Made by a program: the position numbers and the translations under genes
NCBI GenBank assembly: GCA_010645155.1
Contig: CM021314.1
Location: 7,522,217 to 7,586,216, forward strand
Origin: Tigriopus japonicus
Taxonomy: Eukaryota > Arthropoda > Copepoda > Harpacticoida > Harpacticidae
DNA length: 64,000 nucleotides
Direction of reading: 5' to 3'
Part shown: positions 57,796-64,000 of the stretch, one piece after another
Layout of the letters: the number at the start of each line of letters is the position of its first letter
How positions within the stretch are numbered: the first letter of the stretch is position 1
Notes under the pieces: generated by a model
Database searches by the model: none
Seen by the model: only the letters and a program-made list of their open reading frames with translations
What the model was told of the DNA's origin: nothing

Positions 57796-60700
57796 CTGAA
57801 AGGGAGAAAAGAGACGGTGTTAATCAAAGATGAGTCACGCAACCTCGCTATAAATACTTCACGCTTTGTAAATACATCGGACTGATTTGATTTCGTAAAA
57901 GAAGTGAAGTGACCCGTCAATTTTAATGGTAATGTAATTATTTGATAGGAGATAAAGACATGTGCCACCCGTTTTGTGATTATTGCATCTTCAGCTCCCC
58001 CAATGTCGGAGTTTAGGTTCGATGTTTATTGTTATGAAGGACTGCCAAGGACGAAAAGTTTTAAAATTTATTTTCCAATTAATGTTTTCTGAGGTGAATG
58101 ACCGATCGTTCATCAATGGAATAATACTTTTTAGTTTAACGTAATTTTCTATTACAAACTACTCGAGTGGAGAATAATGATAAAACATCTAAATCGTATT
58201 AATTCAACACTTAAAGCGAAACCGCTCCAAAATCATCCCACAATCATTCATTCACTTGATAATCTCCTTCTAGAAAAATTAATCGTCCTTGAATGTCGTT
58301 CGATTATTGACAACGTGAATAATTACTGGAAGGTATTCGTCACAATATCGCAGAAACCACCATTCAACCAATATCGATCACTGGAAGAAGCCTAATTTTA
58401 CCCCAAAAGGCACTACATTATTCAAATGATATTCGGGGAAGTTTTTGTCTCCAGGGAGAAAGAGACTTCCAACATCTCGAGAAAATATTTGCCTTATGCG
58501 CGATAAAGATCCTTCTTATTCCTTGATTATGTTCAGCAGCTTCAGGCCATTCAATCTAAACTTTTCGACCTTCCAGGTTATCCCTCCTCTAGGCTAAAGC
58601 CAATGGAAGCCGGCTTTGTCAGTATTTATTGGCGACCAGAAATGCACCAGATCTACTGTATGAAGGAATATCAGTGAGTCAACTCTCGATCGAGTTTTGG
58701 CCGCTGTGACGAAGGTTTAGATGGCATTCCTTTGAAAGATGTTCCAGATCAGTGAGTGAGACTTCCACTACGTTCGTTAGGGAGTCTGCTGGCAGATCGT
58801 CCGACCAAAACGGCCTTTTGGCTATCTGCCCGACTTGTCATAAATCATTTGTCATTTGTTGGCTTCGCCTTTTCTCATCTTGGCATTGCATTTAAGGCCA
58901 CAGGTAAAAAATGGGAAAAAGGAACGCTTAACACAACAGCCTTTTACCGCTAACCTTCTTTGAACTCTGAGGAGAGTTTCTTGGAGAGGGTGTCCTTGAG
59001 GAAACCAAGAAAAAGACCAAGGAATAGTCAGAAGTGCCTTCCCACTTGCAAATGGTGGAACAAAGAGATCTTGAATTTCAAATTGGACGTGCTCTTTGAA
59101 GTTCTTATGGGCATGAAAATAACAACAACAGCCACGCCAAACAATAACCTGATGCGTTGTTAGTCGAGTGCCTATCATCCACATTGATCCTTTGTTTTGA
59201 AGGTTTCCTAGTTCCAGAATTGGCCTTCAGTCAGTAGCTTTACCCTTCTTGATGGAGTTCTCCGGTCTTTCTCCATCTCACTAGAAAAGTAGGGCGGGGA
59301 ACTACGGGAATGGTTTTGATCATTTATATTGAGAGTGGTGGAAGAGGCCTCTTGGAAACGGGGAACGAACTCCATAAAATGCCCCATCCATTTCCGCTTG
59401 AAGCTCAGTCGAGGTGCTTGAGGTGGTCCATCCACAGTTTGCACCTTTCCAAAAATGAGGGTTTCTTTCTCCAAGATGTCTGCACGGCTTTGATTTAAGA
59501 CACGATTCATATTGAGCCAAAGCCTCTTAATTGTATCGCTTATCGTCCACTTATCGTCTGTCCCTCCCATTTTGGCTCCCTGAAATCTGTCCTTGGAATT
59601 TGCACCGCCGACCATTGGGCTCGATTTTTTGGCGCAAGTCTCTATTTTTAGACTTGAAAACGTTCTGTTCTGCCTTTTGTGTTGTACCCTGTACAGTACA
59701 CTAAAGAAACCTCTAGTTGTACTCTACTGATAAGATATCTGTGGGCATTTTTTGAGCCCAGGCTGGACTTTACGACCACCAACCACGAAAGGCCGGGGAA
59801 AATGGAGACACATTTTCAAGTCAGCAGCCTTTGATTTGGGGGGCGTTTTCACTAAGTTTGCTTGCTCTCAATCTAAAGAAATGACTTTCCAAATGGGAAT
59901 AATTTCCAACACACGGCAAACTACCAACGACTTTGGACTCTTGGTGTGCCAAATGGCCAAACAAACAACGTGCAAGTGAATTTATTTGTCTTAAACATGA
60001 ACCAATCATTTATAATTTTTTCTCTTAATACGCATTCTGCCAATCGAAGATGGGCGATATTGAAGTTAACTAAGTATGAACGATTTCTAGTTGAAAATTG
60101 CTATATCATGGTCGTCCTGAAGAAGTATTCTCTTTACTTGAAAGCCTTGATTTGCGATTAAGTGTTTCAATTTTAGCAAAATCAGACGTCTGTGTCAAAA
60201 TGTTTACACTTCCAAAGGTCAAAACAGAGAAGAGGAAAAACTGAGAAGGTCTTGTTCAAAAAAGCTAACTCACTCATTTTGGCGCAGACTTGGAGATCAA
60301 ATCACATTTTGGCACCGATGTCGAAGAAATGACCCTAGATTTGGAAGCCAAATGTGCCCCTAATCAGTTCATTTTAAGAAAGCCTCATTTTGTTGATTTG
60401 GATAAGAAAGGTATCAAATCTCGCGTGTCTAAAAAAGAATCCCTTATGTTTGAATAGCAATAAATAATAATGGGTAACAAACATCAACAACTTTCATCAT
60501 AAAAGATGAAATAGGGGAGATTCGAACATTGTTTTATACTTCTCTGTAATACAAATCCGCTCTATAACACACCATGAAAACAGTACTCTAATCGTTTTAT
60601 TTTTCCTAACAAAACAAATAAATCAACCCCATCGTTGATCTCCTCAACACTTCAAACATTTCTGATCTTGAATTTGAAAACCCTTGATGCGAAACAGAGA

Positions 60701-63700
60701 TGCGAAACGAATGCATCTGAGAGTGCATTTCATGCAAAGATCTTTGCCTCAAGCTGTCAAACCACACACGCCCAAATCCTTGAGGTGACAATTCCAAAGA
60801 GTTATTGGAAAACATCGAGCTCTATCATTTCTTCCATCCATTCAAAGCTCTGTACTTCACAGATTCCCACGACCAGAAATAATTCGTGGCAGATCACATT
60901 AGCTGTAGTATGTACTTTGTCTCGAAAGCAGTCAGGGTATATCTCATTAAAAAGAGCAACGAACAATGCCTGAGCATCCTTTTCCCGTCGCATCCATTAA
61001 ACATCACGGAAGAAATTAACCTGCTTTCACGAGAGCTCAGAAGGTCTTCCTGAATTATCTGCCAGAAAACCTGGCATGAACGCCAGCCTTTTTTTGTCTT
61101 TTTCAGACAGTTATGCTGGACCTCTGTGTGTAGTGGTTAAGGCATAGTACAATGTTGTACTTGTAAAGACCTGGCATGTAACATGTTTCCCCGACCACTC
61201 AAGAACTAGAAAAGAGAAAGAAAGAAAAAAAGGACCCAAAGAGCTCTTTGCGATCAAGAAAAATGAAACATTGATCTTGTGGAAGCTTTACTGGAGCAAA
61301 AACACTTTGAAGAAAAGTGGGCGCTTTCTCGAGGTTGTGAAGAAACGAAGTTGGCCTCATAAAAGAACACTACCCGTTTATGACCCCTCATCATGATTAA
61401 AGGATGTGTGTGGATCAAACCTGATCCTCGCCACAAAGACAGATTATACACAACTAAATTTCGTTGAAGCCAGGTGAGTTTATCTGCAAATCTTTACATG
61501 AGCTGAACATGACAATAGCTACACACAAGAAAGACTTGGAGGACTTCTAAAATTTGTCAAACGAAAGCCCGTTTTTTTTGCCTACAACTGCCTAAACGAG
61601 CTCGACAAACTGTTGGAAAAGTGTGGATGCTCAAAGCGAAAGAAAACTTTCAGTTATTTGTCTTTGCCAAGGAAAACAGTGTTGGGTGGAAGTAAGGTTC
61701 CATCTGGAGAACGACTTAGCTGTCGTTTGAAATGTGACTTATTTAACCTTTTGGACCTTCTAAGTGACCTTAGAGACTGGCCGAGCACTTCGCAACCCCT
61801 CACTAGCCTTCATGTGTAGGGCAAAGGTTTAACAGTTCTTCACGAATGAATCTTTGGCCTTTTAAAGAGGATCAAGTGCTTAGGAATTCACGCGTAATCT
61901 TTGCCTGATATTTTCCGAAAGTTTCTCGATAGCTCTGTTCTTGCAATATTCATCGCCTGGTTTGGCCCGAGTTCGGTATTGTTCTCATGTATGTTTCGAA
62001 CCCTTTTAAAAACTTATCAATCGTTTCAAGTCGACTAGCTCATAGTTGAAGTGGGCTCATCAAACATTCTGTCAAAAAGATAAAGAAACATGAAAGGGCA
62101 TATGGCCTTGACTTGCTCGTGATTGAATAGGAAATTCCATTCAAACACAAGAGTTTAAGAACAAAACTGCACCAAATTTCAACGCTGGACTCAAGATTGC
62201 ACTCTTGTTGGAAAACTTGGCCGATAAATCACCATCAATAAGCCTTTGGAAAGTGTTCTTGAGCAGCCATAATTTTGGCTAACTTTGGAAACTAATTGGA
62301 TGTACATTGAAAGTCCTTTTTTGATGTAAGTCATTTGGTAAAAAAACTTGGCCATAAGAAATGAAATTTCTAAGCAAACTAGCCTCTTGAGCTAATTTAT
62401 TGCATGAAAAAAATACATATGAATTTTAGGGGTTCTTGAAACAATTTATGGCCTTAAAAGAAGCACAATATTTTCGTTTGGTGGAAACTTGGACATCTTT
62501 GAGTGTCCTTTTTGGGACATAGGATGGTCAGTGAAAGCCATAATTTTCCCCAGTAATTCAAGATTATCGGCTTTCTTTGTCATGATTCGGTCCAATGTTT
62601 AGCTCAATAGAAATGCCCGGTTCAATAACTCTATGTACTTCCTAGAAATACTTGAAAGTTATCTTTAGGCCGCAAATTTAGTTTATTTGCGAGCGCAAAA
62701 TTGTCCAAAATTGAAAGTAATAGTTGCTAATTTATTTAGCTTTGCTAATTGCAAGCTCTCCAAGACAAGACTGGTCAACAAATGGTCATATTGTACATAC
62801 GTACACCATGTTTCAGTTCTCAAATATACGAATAGCTCGTCACAAGCAATAGTTTGGTTCATTTCATTTTTTCCCTTTTTTAGATTCCCAACATTTATCA
62901 ATATCTATTGGCATTTTACAGGGCTAGGCTTGAAAACGTTGCTGATTTTGCCGACCAAACCATTCAAAAGTTCTTAAAGATCAGTGCACAAAGAAGAACA
63001 TCAAAACTTTCAAGATTCATGTCCTTAAATGTGCACCCTCTTCTTGGTAAATAGAGTTGAGAAGTAATGAATGAAACTTGAGAGGTATTTCATTTCTGCA
63101 AACAGAGAGAGGAAATGATAATTCTGTACTGTTCTCGACAAACGAGGCAACATTAGAATTGATCTATAACTAAGCCCAACCATTTACGTACGTATTGTAT
63201 ATGGCCATGTGAAACATGAGTTCTATGGAAAAGAAGCACGGATGTTAATTTTATCCACGAGTTCGAGCATGGAATGTAAATCAAAGCAGAAAATAGGACA
63301 CCAAATGAGCTTTCCATGTTCATCGTATGTTGTCTTCGTGAAATATAGCGACAGACGAGTGGCATTTTCTTAGAAAGCAACACCATTTCTTTCATGTGTC
63401 TTCAAAGCTTAAGCTGAACTTGCCTATGTTTGAATGCATTAAATTTAGGCATTCCACATTCCAATGTTCAAACTCCATGTCTTCTCAAGGTACCAAGTGT
63501 GCTTTCATTTCCATCGACCTATTTGGTTCTTAGTCATTTTACTCCCGGAAAGTAGTTAATGCTGGAATTTCGGTGAAAGGCGGCAATCACTGATTCATTG
63601 TTCTGTTTCGAATGTGACTCATCTAGTGATTGGAACCATCTGTCTATCTGGAAAAACCATTTACCAACTGCCTAGTCCAATTCAATGTCGTGGTCCTCGT

Positions 63701-64000
63701 AACGAGATGAGGGGGCAAATGGGAACACTATTACCTTTGGGTCGCCATTTTGGAAACGTGTCCAACCATGAAAATGGGAAAGAAATAGAATCGTTTCTTT
63801 TCTTCTCTGAGCGTGAAGGAATCCCTGAGGTCATTTCTCACACTCCATGAATCTGGTCAAAAGCCAGATTGGTTGGCAAAATAGAAAGCGGAATTGCTTA
63901 ACTTACGTGCATGATGTTGGCAAGCACAAAGGGTTTCTGGACCGTTTTTGGACCAAATCCGACGTACTGCTTGATCTCATATTTCAAGTCTTGGGCGGAT
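57424..64000 (-). CDS. Unrecognised gene, at least two exons, continuing beyond the right edge
   Basis: Two exons are supported. The first (64000-63907) is open to the edge, reads QYVGFGPKTVQKPFVLANIM and ends CAC|GTAAGT in phase 0. The second (57795-57424) follows CCCTTTCAG and ends AAAG|GTAAATG. Its 124 codons start Arg/Ala/Ser-rich (FRRRASRRASRRAAG), then acidic (DPDDEDTDGEEGE), then helical (EMVREMIQSAWQQFLLMVG). The second exon begins with AGAG, so the acceptor could be four or two bases earlier or later. CAG|AG leaves a one-base phase and implies a missing exon between the two, whereas CAGAG|CCC would join them directly in phase 0. The 57423 donor shows the gene continues leftward. I do not recognise the family: it looks like a large intracellular protein with a disordered linker. 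Whether both exons belong to one gene is inferred from strand and proximity. Confidence 0.55.
57796..63906 (-). other. Putative 6.1 kb intron of the unrecognised gene
   Basis: I found no well-bounded exon here. The minus-strand frame near 60993-60802 (EKDAQALFVALFNEIYPDCF) is the most protein-like but has no clear splice sites. A SINE-like piece lies near 61120-61232. The rest is mixed AT-rich sequence. Confidence 0.4.
61120..61232 (+). repeat. Possible tRNA-derived SINE
   Basis: GTAGTGGTTAAGGC resembles a pol III A box. It is followed at tRNA-like spacing by a degenerate B-box region, and the unit ends in an A-rich tail (AGAAAAGAGAAAGAAAG). The B box is poor, so confidence is low. Confidence 0.35.

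Noticed and set aside
59208..59615. 135-codon minus-strand frame inside the putative large intron of the right-hand gene
   Set aside because: No family features and no convincing acceptor or donor at its edges. It overlaps other open frames.
7250..63000. Search for CRISPR arrays, bacterial operons or a phage-like module
   Set aside because: No regularly spaced direct repeats, no Shine-Dalgarno-linked gene strings and no such families were seen; the window is eukaryotic throughout.

Overview
This window is nuclear DNA from an animal, most likely an arthropod; a copepod or another crustacean would fit. The evidence is spliced genes with GT-AG introns, many of them 59-76 bp, an insect-type FMRFamide-receptor-like GPCR, animal-specific families (ceramide synthase, SPTLC1, KChIP) and abundant mariner, MITE and LINE debris. 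There are no operons, CRISPR arrays or bacterial signals. The species assignment is inference. All exon boundaries were placed by hand from reading frame, splice consensus and family conservation.

Layout: (1) 1445-6819, minus, five exons: a secreted-looking M16 zinc metalloprotease of about 1073 aa. (2) 9570-12995, minus, five exons: a class-3 fatty aldehyde dehydrogenase, about 501 aa, with a C-terminal membrane anchor. (3) 15229-16311, minus, one exon: a ceramide synthase of 360 aa. (4) 21097-22272, plus: an FMRFamide-receptor-like GPCR of 391 aa. (5) 22593-31984, minus, nine exons: serine palmitoyltransferase subunit 1, about 518 aa, with its first coding exon 2.4 kb upstream of the rest. 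(6) 34948-47275, minus, six exons: a Kv channel-interacting protein, about 301 aa, plus a candidate 38-codon in-frame cassette exon. (7) 57424-64000, minus: at least two exons of an unrecognised gene that runs off the right edge. A probable decayed membrane-protein gene lies at 13190-14260.

The remaining DNA is mostly intergenic or intronic and full of mobile-element remains. These include an internally deleted mariner with intact ends and TA flanks inside a KChIP intron, three large fold-back elements, two dispersed MITE families, small hairpin elements, a LINE reverse-transcriptase tail and tRNA-derived SINE-like pieces.

Three of the genes act on sphingoid bases: SPTLC1 makes them, ceramide synthase acylates them, and fatty aldehyde dehydrogenase removes the aldehyde left when they are broken down. 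They lie within about 22 kb on one strand, with only the GPCR between them. This is the most interesting gene-level observation, although linkage alone does not show co-regulation. I found no clearly new biological system; the KChIP cassette exon and the unrecognised right-hand gene are the best leads.
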